Shown: positions 10,314 through 21,422 of the stretch, one piece after another
Position numbering within the stretch: position 1 is the stretch's first letter
Layout: the number at the start of each line of letters is the position of its first letter
From: Cubamyces lactineus
Taxonomy: Eukaryota > Basidiomycota > Agaricomycetes > Polyporales > Polyporaceae
Direction of reading: 5' to 3'
Length of the DNA: 64,000 bases
Assembly (NCBI GenBank): GCA_022376465.1
Contig: JACDTU010000006.1
Location: 496,001 to 560,000, forward strand
The notes under the pieces: model-generated
The model's input: only the letters and a program-made list of their open reading frames with translations
What the model was told of the DNA's origin: nothing
Databases searched by the model: none
Made by a program: the position numbers and the translations under genes

Positions 10314-11392
10314 ATGGCACCGCACCATGTTCATGAAGAGAACGCTCAATTGCTACACGATCGCGACTCATATGAATTAGAGGGCTCGTCGGACCCGTTC
10401 AACGACCGTAGTGCAGGTACGATATTCTTGCGCCGTATCTACGCGCCCTAATTGTTACTAACCTCCGAGGGTAGAAGCGCGTTATCAGGAACCCGCCTGG
10501 AAGCAGCCTCCCAGTCGTCATTCATACTTGTCATGGATGCTCAGCTTGTTGATCATCGTAGCCCTCGCGGATCTCGCTACGCTGTTCTACATGTCGCGCA
10601 TTATGAACACTGTGTACGCGGAAGTAGGCACTGACGGCCTCGAATTCGCGAGCCCATACCATGGCCTAGCGGAGCTCTACAGTTCTGGGACCATCAACGC
10701 GTCACAAATAGACCCTATCCTCAATACGCCGCGCGTAGTCGCTCAGGTCTTCAGCGATCGCCCCAAAGAACTCGCTCCAGTTGGAGAGCACGATTTCTTC
10801 AACAAGGTTTTCGGGACGCTCTCTCCTCACGAGAAACACCTCCATGTCTCCAAGCACGTGAGCTACCTCACGCACCGTTTTTGTTCACGATCGCGCAGAC
10901 GAGCTGACTCGGGATTCCACTTCACCAGACTCGCACGATCGCGCAGTTTCGGGTGATTGACTTCGGGATGGAGGAATGCTCCTTGGTTATCCGTCTCCCG
11001 GGCGACGGGGATCGCATCGAGAGCAAAGAGCCATTCCTCTTCGATCCCCTCTCTGTGCTAGACGTATACGAGCTGGACGCGCCCAAGCCGCTCGACGTCA
11101 GGACCCTATCTTACAACACGCGGCCGCCCACCAAGCGTAAACTGGCGACCGTGTCCCCGCGCGCGGGCGGGGAGACGTCCGTCCTTCCGACTACGTTCCC
11201 GTGTGCGTGGAGCACACTTCATACGTTCGAGATCGCATGCGGGAAGGGCTCTGATTGCTTGTTAGATGTGTGGTCGAGTCAGAACACCACCTGGGGTGAG
11301 TCGCCTGTGCACATGATGAAGCGCGTACTGTAGAGCTGATGATGTTTCGGCGTCCGACAGGTGTATACATGTATCAGCACCAAACTGTCTAG
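10314..11392 (+). CDS. But2 C-terminal domain family membrane protein
   Basis: Four exons: 10314-10416, 10475-10857, 10929-11295 and 11361-11392; all GT-AG, frame continuous, 294 aa. A short polar N-terminus is followed by a membrane helix around residues 60-80 (MLSLLIIVALADLATLFYM). The C-terminal half has the signature of the basidiomycete proteins annotated as ubiquitin-3-binding protein But2 C-terminal domain: TIAQFRVIDFGMEEC, DVYELDAPKPLDVRTLSY, then CLLDVWSSQNTTWG. The final 10 residues come from a tiny last exon. In fission yeast But2 interacts with the NEDD8-activating enzyme subunit Uba3, but these membrane-anchored basidiomycete homologues are uncharacterised. Divergently transcribed next to a UstYa-like gene and upstream of a second one. 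Confidence 0.8.
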
Positions 11393-12032
11393 GGCGTGCC
11401 AGGGATTGTCGGGAGCGATGCATGCCGAATACTTGTAACACGCACAGCCCTCAATCAGATTATCATGTTACAACGATGTCTGGCGGTATTCGTTCTTCTG
11501 AAAATTGACGTGCGTCCACGTCTCAACCGCCCGTGCCTGCGCACAGCGGAACAATGTAAGATGTGCGGCAGTGCGACCGGACTCGAGAATGCAAGCCAGC
11601 CTGGGCGCGGCGACGAGCTCGCAGTTCGTTTGACCGCATCCTTGGATGCAATGTCAGCAAATATGTTCCAGGTAGCGAGCAGGTTATTGTTGCATTGTCG
11701 GCAGAAATCACACGCTTCAGCTTCTCCAGCTGCGATGACATTGTTAGAACATGCTGTGAACGCATCGCAGTGGTCGCAGTGGGAGCCGAGGTGAGGTCTA
11801 GGTTGCCTGTGGCGTAGCCATACGCTTCAGGTGTCGAAGCGGCATAGAGTTCCAAATCACGTAGCACAGGTATTTGACGACATGCCTCTTACTTCATGAC
11901 TGCTACTGCTTATTTGACCGGGATATGATGATTGACACACGCGCTGAAAACGTACCATTGGATCGAAACCTGGGAGATACCCTCCGTAGCTCCTCACGTA
12001 CCTCCTTCTATTCTACCTCTTTACCTACCTCT
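11393..12032. other. Intergenic, promoter of second UstYa-like gene
   Basis: About 640 bp. No recognisable gene. A minus-strand open frame at 11523-11867 has no motifs. The last ~30 bases before 12033 are C/T-rich, typical of a fungal leader. Confidence 0.4.
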
Positions 12033-12717
12033 ATGCTGTCCTCCCGCGTAGCATATGCCTTGCTTGCCGTCTTTACCGCCCTCAATATCTATCTCAACCT
12101 ACTGCAGCTTCGTGTAGCGCGCCGTGTCGCAAGAGCACGACCGCCATCACCTGAGAAATACAGTCAGTCCGGGCTCACACATTGCTTTCCACCACAAATT
12201 CACCTTCGCATCGCTTGTAGCATTCGTCGATAACGACTACACGCCTCGCCTACCTCTGCCTGATGCCCGTCGCAGCGTCAAATACGTCGTCGAGGATAGC
12301 GTGCGATATGGGCTCTGGGAGGATCCCCTGACAGAAGCAGAATGGCGCTGGACAGCGACCGCGGGGGACGGGAATGTGCACCTAGGGCCTAACAGTCGCT
12401 TCTTCGTCGTTGGGATCACGCACCAGCTGCATTGCATGCGTTCGTATCGCCAGGCGCTCGCTCAGGAGCAGCCACTGAGTGCACACCAGGTCTCGCACCT
12501 CACGCACTGCCTGAACTTCTTGCGCATGCACACGCTGTGCGCGGCGGACATCACCCTTGAACCACCCGATGCATTCGCGAGGAACTATACCCAGGAGAGG
12601 GCGGGAGGGGAGCACGAATGCCTGGATTGGCCGGCGTTCTACGAGGAGATGAAGAAGAACTTCTTGGCCTGGAACGCACATCAGCACGGGCTTACGAAGG
12701 AGGTGCATACACACTAG
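12033..12717 (+). CDS. UstYa-like (DUF3328) protein, intact motifs
   Basis: Two exons, 12033-12162 and 12221-12717, with a gtcagt donor and ttgtag acceptor; 208 aa. The apparent frame change near 12165 is explained by this intron, which yields EKYTFVDNDYTPRLP. An N-terminal membrane helix (about residues 6-25) precedes YGLWEDPLTEAEW, a PNSRFF lead, then HQLHC and, ~30 residues later, HLTHCLNFLRMHTLCAADITLEP. Both HxxHC motifs expected for the UstYa/DUF3328 family are intact, unlike its neighbour at 9245-9873. Characterised relatives (UstYa/UstYb, CctO-type) catalyse oxidative cyclisation or halogenation steps in peptide natural-product pathways. Substrate here unknown. An upstream in-frame ATG at 11925 would add 36 residues; I prefer 12033 because of the pyrimidine-rich lead. 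Confidence 0.82.
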
Positions 12718-13080
12718 CACTAGTAGGTACTCGAGTACAAGTGTTCGCAAGTACAGTATCGACGTGCAGCAAGCAGTTGTAGACATTCCTTGCTAGTTGA
12801 GCCGACGTGGGCGGACGTGGCAGTGCATCGTCGGAGTCAAACAAATCTTGGCTCCGATGATTTCTCTGACTCATTGTATAACGCCTCGTTTTGAACTATT
12901 TACTCCGACTATATGTGGGTTTCACTCCGATTGTGATCCAAATTGTGCATCAACCTTCATCAAGCGCCCACACGCCGTTCGTCATACAACCATGAATGCT
13001 CTAACACAAGCAACTTGAGTCTGTCAATCTGGGCGCGAGGCATCTGAATTCGAATCCCATGTAGGCGACTTTGTTTGCCG
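12718..13080. other. Intergenic, no gene seen
   Basis: No coding or RNA gene recognised. Marks the left border of the duplicated P450 unit. Confidence 0.4.
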
Positions 13081-13519
13081 GTCCGGTGAGTTTAACTCAT
13101 CATAATGACAGATTATGGGGCAATCCGAAGGGCGCGGATTCGTTTTCAGCGTGCTCTGCTCGGATTGGCGGTCTGTTCAGATGGGAAATGGTACTTGGAT
13201 CAACCTCCCGACAATCCTGTGATTGTATGTCCTACATCGAGCGGGTTTTCAGCATGTACTGTGTGTACCCGCTGTTCGTGATCGATGTTCTGAACAGATA
13301 CCTTCGCCATGATCTCCACGTGTGCACTGTCCCGAGCAGTATTTCTCCATATTTAGACTGCACGTATGCTTCTTGCGACGGGCTCGCTCTCCGCGCGACA
13401 TGGGTGCGTAACCCGATTTCATCATCAGGTGCGTCTTCTGCTCATCCCATCTGGTGCCTTGTTGTCCACTTTCAGTTGCAGGATCACCACCCTCAAATTC
13501 TCACAAACAACCCATGGGG

Positions 13520-13527
13520 TATATATA
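13520..13527 (+). promoter_or_regulatory. TATA box of P450 copy A
   Basis: TATATATA 77 bp upstream of the ATG at 13597. The equivalent box exists at the same distance in copy B. Confidence 0.6.
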
Positions 13528-13596
13528 CCGATGGTACTCATACGAGGACATGATCCAACAACACCTACGTCCTGAAGCGAGATTCTCTCAACCATC

Positions 13597-15717
13597 ATGA
13601 CGATTCTTGGCCTTGCTTGGTACAACTACCTCGCTCTCTTTGTGGCAGCTTACTTCGCGAAATGGTTCCTCGATCCGGTGAGGCCGATCACGGTCAATAA
13701 GCGAATGTCGGGTACTCACGAGAGATGCACCCTCAGTTGCGTTCTATCCCTACCGTCGGTGGATCATCCCTTCCGCTGCTGTCATACCTAGCAGCGATGC
13801 GATGGGTCCGCCACGGGAAAGACATTCTGCAGGAGGGATACGACAAGGCATGCATTCATATGACCTATCGTCTCGAATGTACGTACTGACTCAGGCGAGG
13901 ACAGTATCACGGTTCCGTGTTCAAAGTGGCCATGCTCGACCAATGGCTCGTCGTCATCTGCGGTCCGAAGCTGGTAGAAGACGTTAGGAAGCGTCCCGAT
14001 CAAGAACTATCATTCCATGAGGCCGCAGCAGAGGTCTGTCAGGGATCCTCTCAGTAGTATTCCAGTCTTAGTCGTTCTGATACAGTGACCAGTTCATTCA
14101 GATCGAATATACCGTAGGCCACGAGGCGCACAGCGATCCGTACCATATCGACATCGTCCGAGAAAAGCTCACTCGAAACCTACCGACGGTGCTACCAGAG
14201 ATTATGGACGAACTGGCCGTCGCCATGCACGAGTATATTCCTGCGAAGGAAGATGGTGAGCACTTTCCAGCTATCATTTTTACAGGATCTCATCGTCGCT
14301 ACATGAGTGCAGAATGGCTCTGCGTGAACGTAATGGAAGCGGCCCGCGAGATCATTGCGCGTGCCAGTAACCGAGTTTTCGTTGGACTTCCAGCATGTTC
14401 GTACCGGCACCTCGTCCTCTTCTACTTTATGCGTCTGATCTATGTACCCCAACTCTTCAGGCCGTAACAGGGAATACCTGGATCTCGCCATCGGCTTCAC
14501 CATGGATGTCAACAGAGACAGGACGACTATCAATATGTTCCCGTCATTCATGAAGCCGTAAGCGTCTTGCCATAGACAATTTCTAGGCATTGGGCCGCTA
14601 ACGTCTTAGCTGCTAGCCTCATAGGACGCATTGTCAGTAACAGCACGAAGAATATACGCCGCGCGATACACGTCCTGAAGCCCATGATGGACGAGAGAAG
14701 GCATATGATAGAAGAGTTTGGCGAAGACTGGCCCGACAAGCCGGTACGTTCCGTTAACACGGTTATCTGATCGGTGGTAGCAGTCAAGTTGATTCTAGTT
14801 CTCCCATGGTGCCACTCAGAACGACCTCATCCAATGGATCATGGACGAGGGACTTTCCAGGAACAGCGTTGACAAGGATATGGTTCAGCGTGTTCTCCTT
14901 GTGAACTTCGCAGCAATCCATACATCATCAAACGTTCGTTGCATATACTCTAATCTCATCCGCTTGAGCCTGACCACACGATAGAGTATCACCCATGCCA
15001 TCTATCACCTGGCCGAGCGTCCGGAATTTCTTGTGTCTCTGAGGGAGGAGATCGAGCCGATAGTACAAGCAGAAGGTTGGACCAAGGCGGCCATGGCTCG
15101 CATGTGGAAGCTTGACAGCTTCATGAGGGAGTCCCAGCGGCTGAATGGCATCAACACAGGTGAGTACGTCTACTACCGTGTCGCTACATTTACGGACTCA
15201 TCAATGCACTGCGCCGGTCCAGTCTCGCTTATGCGCAAGGCAGGGAAGGACATTGCTCTCAGCGATGGCACATTCATTCCTCGCGGTACGCTCCTCGTCA
15301 CCGCCGCTCACTCCCTCCACCACGACGATAGTGTCTATGCGAACCCAGATGTCTTCGATCCTTGGCGGTTCTCGCGGCAGAGAGAACACGAGGGCGAGGC
15401 GATGAAGCACCAATTTGTGAATACGTCCCTTCACTACGTCCCTTTCGGCCATGGAAAGCACGCCTGGTGAGCTCCTCACCTTTTCCCCAATTGTGACCTA
15501 TCATAGAACTAACAATTGGCTGGGTGATTCTCGTGTAATAACCAGCCCGGGTCGCTTCTTCGCTGCGAACGAGCTCAAGGCGATGCTTGGGTATATCGTG
15601 CTCAACTTCGACATGAAACTAGAGGGAAATGGCAAACGGCCGGAGAACGTCCATCGGGGTCAAGCTGCCGTTCCTTCTCCGGCTGCCTGCGTACTCTTTA
15701 AGAAGCGCCAGGTTTGA
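13597..15717 (+). CDS. Cytochrome P450 monooxygenase, copy A
   Basis: About ten exons reconstructed by comparison with copy B; roughly 500 aa. An N-terminal membrane anchor (LALFVAAYFAKWFLDP) leads into RSIPTVGG. The I-helix reads NFAAIHTSSNSITHA, lacking the usual acid before the Thr as in several fungal ent-kaurene-oxidase-like P450s. The K-helix ExxR is ESQR (SFMRESQRL). The haem loop FGHGKHACPGRFF is split by an intron inside the Cys codon and is intact after splicing. It is an ER-anchored haem-thiolate oxygenase, substrate unknown. The second intron starts with GC instead of GT (GACAAG|gcatgc) where copy B has gtatgt. The start follows a TATA box and a short leader. Stop after KKRQV. Flanked by UstYa-like and P450 genes. 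Confidence 0.88.
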
Positions 15718-16640
15718 AAGTAAGAGCCGATCTCCTGAATATTGTGATCCAGCGCGATATCCTACGAACCACTTGTTCCCTACCTAGGTGACATTTACCT
15801 GCTTGTGGCAGTAGTGAATGTTCGCAGAGTCAATCGTGAGGGATTGGTTCTCCGATAACATACTCGTGTCATGATCTAACCTGATTTTGTAACTCCGTCA
15901 TACACACGCCTGCCCAAGCGCCCACCCGAGTCTGAACTTGCACTGATTGACCGTGCCGACCGATGACCTCCCGTCATGCAATCGGGAAACCTCTATCACA
16001 AGATGATTTGTGGGCATGTTAACTGCTTCTTCGTATCGTTGTATGCCTAGATTCCAAGTGATCCACAAAACCCTGCCCGGCGCTTCTCTTCCACGCAGCT
16101 TGAACTCAGTGAGCAGTCTGGCCGCGAAGTTAGCGTTAATGTGATGCGCAGTTCAGATTCTATCTGCCGGTGAGGCGTCCAGATCGCCGCTTTACGCCCG
16201 ACGGTTTCGTGGCTGTGCGGGGACAATGTTCGGACCGTTGGGGGAGTTGACGTTGAGGGCTCCGCTTTGCGGAGGGATACTACGTCCGGGCCCCGGGCCT
16301 CCTCGGGTGCGTGAAAACGATATGCTCAGCTGACACAATGTATAACCAGGTTAAGGTATTGCGATAAGTTGTGTAAATCACGATGTTCATGTAGATTCTC
16401 TCATTCTACCCTCAGGAGAAGTGATGATCTTAAATGATCCCGAGGTTCATCGTTGGGCAGAGCCCGAGGCTGCTTACTGCCAAAGATACTCATGGTATCA
16501 ATATCGACATTTCCGTTCGGGTCGCAGACTTACAGACCTCGCAAAAGCAGTCATCCAAAAGCTTTCCGGACGCGCAGCAGGCTCAGACAATCCCACTGAC
16601 CACCTCAATTTGAGTCACACATAGGCGAGCTCGCTTGTTG
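15718..16640. other. Intergenic between the P450 copies
   Basis: About 920 bp. Open frame 16421-16624 has no motifs and no splice or promoter support. Nothing else recognised. Sequence after the copy A stop does not match that after the copy B stop. Confidence 0.4.
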
Positions 16641-17072
16641 ATCCGGTGAATATAACTCATTGACAGATTGTGGGGCAATCCGACGGGCACGGACTCGTTT
16701 GCAGTGTAATTAGCATGCAGACTCAGAGAGTTGTTGATGTCTGTAGTATGGAGAAGGTCAGTGATGCTACTTCAACCTTCCGACAATTCTGTGATCGCCC
16801 GTCTCACGCCAGCGGGATCTCAGCATGCACTGTGTGCCCACTGAGATCCTGCGTGGGATTACCTCGGCGGGGTGTTCGCGCGTGCGCTATGTGATTGAGC
16901 ACTATCTTCCCATATATAGACTCTATACACGCTTCTTGCGACGGGCTCGCTCTCCGCGCGACATAGGTGCGTAAACCCATTTTCATCATCCGGCGTGTCT
17001 TCCACTCATCCGGTGCTTCGTTGTCCACGCGAAGTCACAGGATGCTCAAGATTCTCACGAACGACCTATCGG

Positions 17073-17080
17073 TATATATA
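17073..17080 (+). promoter_or_regulatory. TATA box of P450 copy B
   Basis: TATATATA about 75-80 bp upstream of the ATG at 17153, matching copy A in position. Confidence 0.6.
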
Positions 17081-17152
17081 CTGACAGGGCTCTTGCGAGG
17101 CCGTGGTTCAACAGCTCCTGCATTCTAAGGTGCAACCGTCTCGTCGATCACC

Positions 17153-19286
17153 ATGGCAAGCCTTGACCCCACTTGGTACCATTATCTGGCTCTCTTTGTG
17201 GCGCTCTACTTCGCAAAATGGTTCTTTGACCCGGTAAGACCGATCATCATGGATCTGTGAATGCGAAGTGCTCATGAGAGACTTACGCTCAGTTGCGATC
17301 TATTCCCACCGTAGGAGGATCACCCCTTCCGTTGCTATCATATCTCGCATCCGTGCGATGGATTCGCCATGGTAAAGATATGCTACAGGAAGGGTACAAC
17401 AAGGTATGTACTCTTGCGAAGTGATTGCGTCCTACCCATGCACTGACTCGTGCGATGATAGTATCACGGCTCTGTGTTCAAAGTGGCCATGCTCGATCAA
17501 TGGCTGGTTGTCGTCAGCGGTTTGAAGCTGGTTGAAGACGTCAGAAAGCGCCCTGATCAGGAGCTTTCGTTCTTAGAGGCTGCTGGCGAGGTTGGTCGCG
17601 TGTCCTCTTTCACATGGGCATGTTCTTACGGTGTAATCAGTTCGTCCAGACAAAGTTCACCATCGGCCAAGAGACACACCTCGACCCGTACCATGTGGAC
17701 ATTATCCGAGACAAGCTCACTCGCAGTCTGGCAGCAGTCCTGCCCGAAGTCATGGATGAATTGACTGTTGCTGTGCACGAGTATATTCCCGCAAAGGAAG
17801 ATGGTGAGCACCACTGAGTTATCGCTATGGTCCAGAAATCTATTGTCTCATCGTGAATGCAAGAGTGGCTTAGCGTGAACGTTATGAGAGCTGCCCGCGA
17901 GATCGTCGCACGCGCCAGTAATCGCGTGTTCGTCGGGCTGCCGGCATGTCAGTGCACTTCCTTCCTTTGTAATTACCTGCTCGATCCACTGAGGGCACAC
18001 TTGCGTGATAAGGCCGAAACCGGGAATATCTCGACCTAGCCATTGGCTTTACCATGGATGTCACCAGAGATAGGGCGACCATCAACATGTTTCCTACGTT
18101 CTTGAAACCGTAAGTGCGGTATAACCAAACCCCGGCCTATCAGACCACTGATGCTCACCGTCTTGGCTTCCAGTCTCGTTGGGCGCATCGTCGGTAACAG
18201 CGCGAGAAACATACGCCGGGCGACTCCCATTCTGAAGCCCATGATGGAGGAAAGGAGGCGGATGATGGAGAAGTTTGGCCAGGATTGGCCTGACAAACCA
18301 GTACGTTTCTTACACTGCTCGTTTAGAGCACGGTGGAGGTCGACCCGATTCTCATTCTCTGACGCTATTTAAAGAACGACTTGATCCAATGGGTCATGGA
18401 CGTGGGACTCTCTAGGAACAACACTGACAAGGAGATGGTTCAACGCATCCTCCTCGTGAATTTTGCTGCAATTCATACATCGTCGAACGTTCGTCAATAT
18501 ATTCATACCCTCGACTGCCTCATCTGACCGCATGACAGAGCATCACTCATATGATATATCACCTGGCTGAACGTCCGGAATACCTTCTTCCCCTCAGGGA
18601 GGAAATTGAGCCGATCATTCGGGAGGAAGGTTGGACGAAAGGCGCACTGTCTCGCATGTGGAAGCTCGATAGCTTCATGAAGGAGGCGCAAAGAATCAAC
18701 GGCATTAACATCAGTCAGTCTTCTATCTGCTGTTACCGGTGTGCACTGAACCGTTCTGATGTCCCTCCCTGCTCAATTCAGTCTCCCTCATGCGCAAGGC
18801 ACAGAAGGACATCGTGCTCGGTGATGGCACATTCATCCCTCGTGGTACGCTCATGGTCGCCGCAGCCCACCCTCTCCACCACGACGATAGCGTCTACGCC
18901 GATGCAGACGTCTTCGACCCCTGGCGGTTCTCGCGACAGCGTGAGCGCGAGGGTGAGGCTTTGAAGCACCAATACGTAAACACGTCCGTCGATTACGTCT
19001 CTTTCGGCCATGGAAAACATGCTTGGTGAGACTTCCTATCTCGACAATCTGTGCAATGACCCTCGAGTCCATGCCGAAACTAACACCTGCTGCCTATATC
19101 GTTCCTAGTCCCGGTCGCTTCTTCGCTGCGAACGAGCTCAAGGCAATGCTCGCATACCTGGTGCTGAACTTCGACATGAAACTGGAGGGAGATGGCAAAC
19201 GACCGGAGAACGTCTACTGGGGTCCGACCGTCGTCCCTTCCCCGACCGCCCGCGTGCTCTTTAGGAAGCGCCAAGCTTCGAAGTAA
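17153..19286 (+). CDS. Cytochrome P450 monooxygenase, copy B
   Basis: Same exon plan and length as copy A, with clear amino-acid divergence (for example VVVSGLKLVEDV against VVICGPKLVEDV). Membrane anchor at the N-terminus, RSIPTVGG, I-helix NFAAIHTSSNSITHM, K-helix SFMKEAQRI with intact ExxR, and haem loop FGHGKHACPGRFF with the Cys codon again split by an intron. The open exon frames, conserved catalytic residues and canonical splice sites indicate a functional gene. The C-terminus is RKRQASK. The two P450s probably act on related substrates, perhaps in the same pathway as the nearby UstYa-like proteins; that link is inferred from position only. I did not assign a CYP family; the sequence looks like the large basidiomycete CYP512/ent-kaurene-oxidase-like group. 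Confidence 0.88.
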
Positions 19287-19435
19287 GGGCATTTCGCTCT
19301 AACCTGTGCAATCTCTAGTCTGCCTGTTTCGTAGGTCGTGTACGTCTGAAACTGAACAATATTAGCATCTTCGCCTACTCCCTACGAGTGAGCTCAGGGT
19401 ATGGTGCAGAGCCCACACATAGCCTCTAGGCGGTT

Positions 19436-19560
19436 CGATACATATGACGGTGCTGACACAAGCGTCTCAGTTCTCGCGACAGCGTAAGCATGAGAGTGTG
19501 GCGATGAAGCATGAATACGCGAACACGTCCGTCAACCACAGTCCCTTCCCTTCGGTCGCT
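19436..19560 (+). pseudogene. P450 remnant, third copy
   Basis: Only ~150 bp after copy B, this stretch aligns by eye with the exon encoding the region before the haem loop. TTCTCGCGACAGCGTAAGC matches FSRQR in both P450s, followed by an MKHEYANTSV equivalent of LKHQYVNTSV. It decays at the haem loop (SPFPS instead of the FGHG motif) and nothing upstream or downstream is preserved. It is a relic of a further tandem copy or of unequal crossing-over. Confidence 0.75.
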
Positions 19561-19622
19561 TCGTGTCATCCTACGTGTAATGCATGAGCGAAAGGGATGG
19601 GCGTACATATGACAATAGCCAG

Positions 19623-21422
19623 CTAGTAGCCTACGGACAAAGTTGCCTGCGTCCCCTTCTCCTTCTCCTTCTCCCACTCGCTCTCCATCTCTCCTCTGAG
19701 ATTCTCGTAGAAGTCGGGTGTCAACCCCGCCTTCTCCCGGTCCTCCGCATTGAACGGACCCTTCACGTCACCCCTCCACCCCTTGCGCACTTCCTCCCGG
19801 AAGGTCTGCACAGGGTCGACGCCCTGCTTCGCGCAGATCCACGTGAACCACCGGTGCCCAGTCGTGACGTGCGTCACCTCGTCATGGTGGATCGTCTCGA
19901 GCACGCGCACGCTCTCTGGGTCGCCCGCGCGCCGAAATTTCTCGATTGTGCCCGGGTTGACGTCCAGCCCGCGTGCCTCGTGCACTAGGTGGATGATGGC
20001 GAGCCGCGCGCGCAGAGAGGGGAACGTGACGCGCGCGGACTCCCAGAGTCCAGCGTGCACAGGGAGCGAGCCGTATGGCGTAGCTGGTGACAGCGCAGCA
20101 AGACGCGCGGTGAGGAGCGAGAAGTGCTTGGACTCGTCGAGGGCCATCTTCGTGAAATCCGCGAAGAAGGCAGGCGGCAGATCTGGATGTGACGGGCCAT
20201 AGCGCGCGATGATATCCCACCTGGAAGAGGGAGGTTTAGCCCAGACACGAGTAACTGCGAGTGTCTACTTACGCAAGATCGATTCTGTAGCAGGGTCAGT
20301 GACGTTGCCGTGATCATTAACAAATGCTACTCACGCCCATTGCTCAATATTGGCAAGCGCGTGCAGCATAACTGCCCTGTTCTTGCGTCTTGCCATCCTG
20401 CCTGGATCGACTATATTTCGAGCGTACGTATCCTCGCGCGGCGGCACATCTGGTGGCCTCGGTGCCTTTGAAGACCGATGCCCTATAGACTTGAGCTGAC
20501 CCGTGCGGAAGAGATGCACTGCATGTCGTGTACGCTGGACCTAGTATACAAATGTAAGTTGATTCGAGCCAACGTGCGAGATGCGACTCGTGCCTTCAGC
20601 ATGGGATCTGGCGTGCTCAGAATGAGAACGGCCCATTGTATGAGAGTAGACGGCGGGTTCTCGGTTGGAACTAGGGGTTCGGGCTCTTTAGGCTCGGGAG
20701 AGGATATGCTGAGATGCGAGAGATCCGGCGGAGGTGGGGGTGGGTCAGCGAATTCTATTCAACGGTTCAGTTGCTTCAATGACATCGGACGCAGTACGCA
20801 CTGACCTTCGGATACGGGTCGAAACTCTACGAGGCGCCAATTACGGCCTCCCGATGGTGGCTCAACGTATATGAATTCTGCGCCATCGTCTTCCCGGATC
20901 TCTGTGGCGTACGTACAAGCTTTGAGGCCAGTCTCACTATGGCCGGTCTTGAGGTCGAAGTCATAACTGCCGAGCGTTTAACCTTCTGTTGGCGCTCTTG
21001 GGTGAGAAACATTGACTAACCGATGCCATGGGCAGACGGCTACAAAGCCGGTATCGCACTCTTCTATCTCCGCGTGCGACATGTCCGCGCCGAGGTGTGG
21101 ACAGTTTGCTTCCATGATATAAATTTGGTCTCTGAAACTCTGCGATGAACCAGCATCTTGTTCCAATCCATTCTCCGGCAGCTGACCAGGGGTCAGGCGG
21201 AACAGAATCAGTGAGTGGTATTCGCCTTCTTGTGAACGGAGCGTGAGGAAGAACCGGGAGTGCGTCGCTAGCTTCGCTAGCGGTGAGATCCTATCTTGAC
21301 ATGAGTCTACCAACGAGTTGTATTTGAGCATGTATCGGGACGTACCTCATCCACTCTGGGCTCGTTCCTCCGGACTTTAATGTAGATGAACTCGGGGTAG
21401 GGGTAGAAGATCCCAGAGACAT
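19623..21422 (-). CDS. Rieske [2Fe-2S]-DUF455 ferritin-like fusion protein
   Basis: Multi-exon minus-strand gene, start ATG at 21422-21420 (MSLGSSTPTPSSS). The first ~180 residues form a Rieske domain with CPHLGADM and CPWHRYDFDLKTG, which gives the CxH...CxxH ligand set; an intron splits the Arg codon after CPWH. A Pro-rich linker (VSEEFADPPPPPPD) leads into a DUF455 domain: STLIQWAVLILSTPDP, RHAVHLFRTGQLKSIG, HALANIEQWAIDLAWD, DESKHF, HEARGLDVNPG and ETIHHDEVTHV. The Glu residues and two ExxH motifs fit a ferritin-like di-iron site. DUF455 is related to the MiaE tRNA-hydroxylase fold. All junctions keep frame, so this is one protein, not two genes. One intron (CTGAAG|gcacga) is GC-AG if the homologue-like spacing is right. 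A self-supplied electron donor to a di-iron oxygenase is inferred. Confidence 0.82.

Larger units (their letters stand above)
13081..15717 (+). repeat. Segmental duplication, copy A (promoter plus P450)
   Basis: About 2.6 kb. Shares with 16641-19286 a promoter region starting at tCCGGTGA, a common GGGGCAATCCGA element, a TATA box ~77 bp before the ATG, and every coding exon in order. Introns and flanks have diverged more than exons. Direct orientation. Confidence 0.85.
16641..19286 (+). repeat. Segmental duplication, copy B (promoter plus P450)
   Basis: Direct repeat partner of 13081-15717, with collinear exons and a similar promoter. Duplication boundaries fall just before tCCGGTGA and close to the stop codon. 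Confidence 0.85.

Noticed and set aside
12163..12220. Apparent frameshift in the second UstYa-like gene
   Set aside because: A 58-bp intron with gtcagt donor and ttgtag acceptor restores the frame and the expected YTF...DYxP lead.
9245..12717. Dikaritin-type precursor peptide with tandem KR-bounded repeats
   Set aside because: Looked for in and around the UstYa-like genes; no signal peptide followed by repeated cores was seen.
13036..13066. tRNA-like gaattcgaatccc T-arm
   Set aside because: No matching acceptor, D or anticodon arms around it.
20978..21331. Separate short Rieske-only gene
   Set aside because: Downstream exons continue the frame through CPWHR|YDFDL and into DUF455, so it is the first part of a larger gene.
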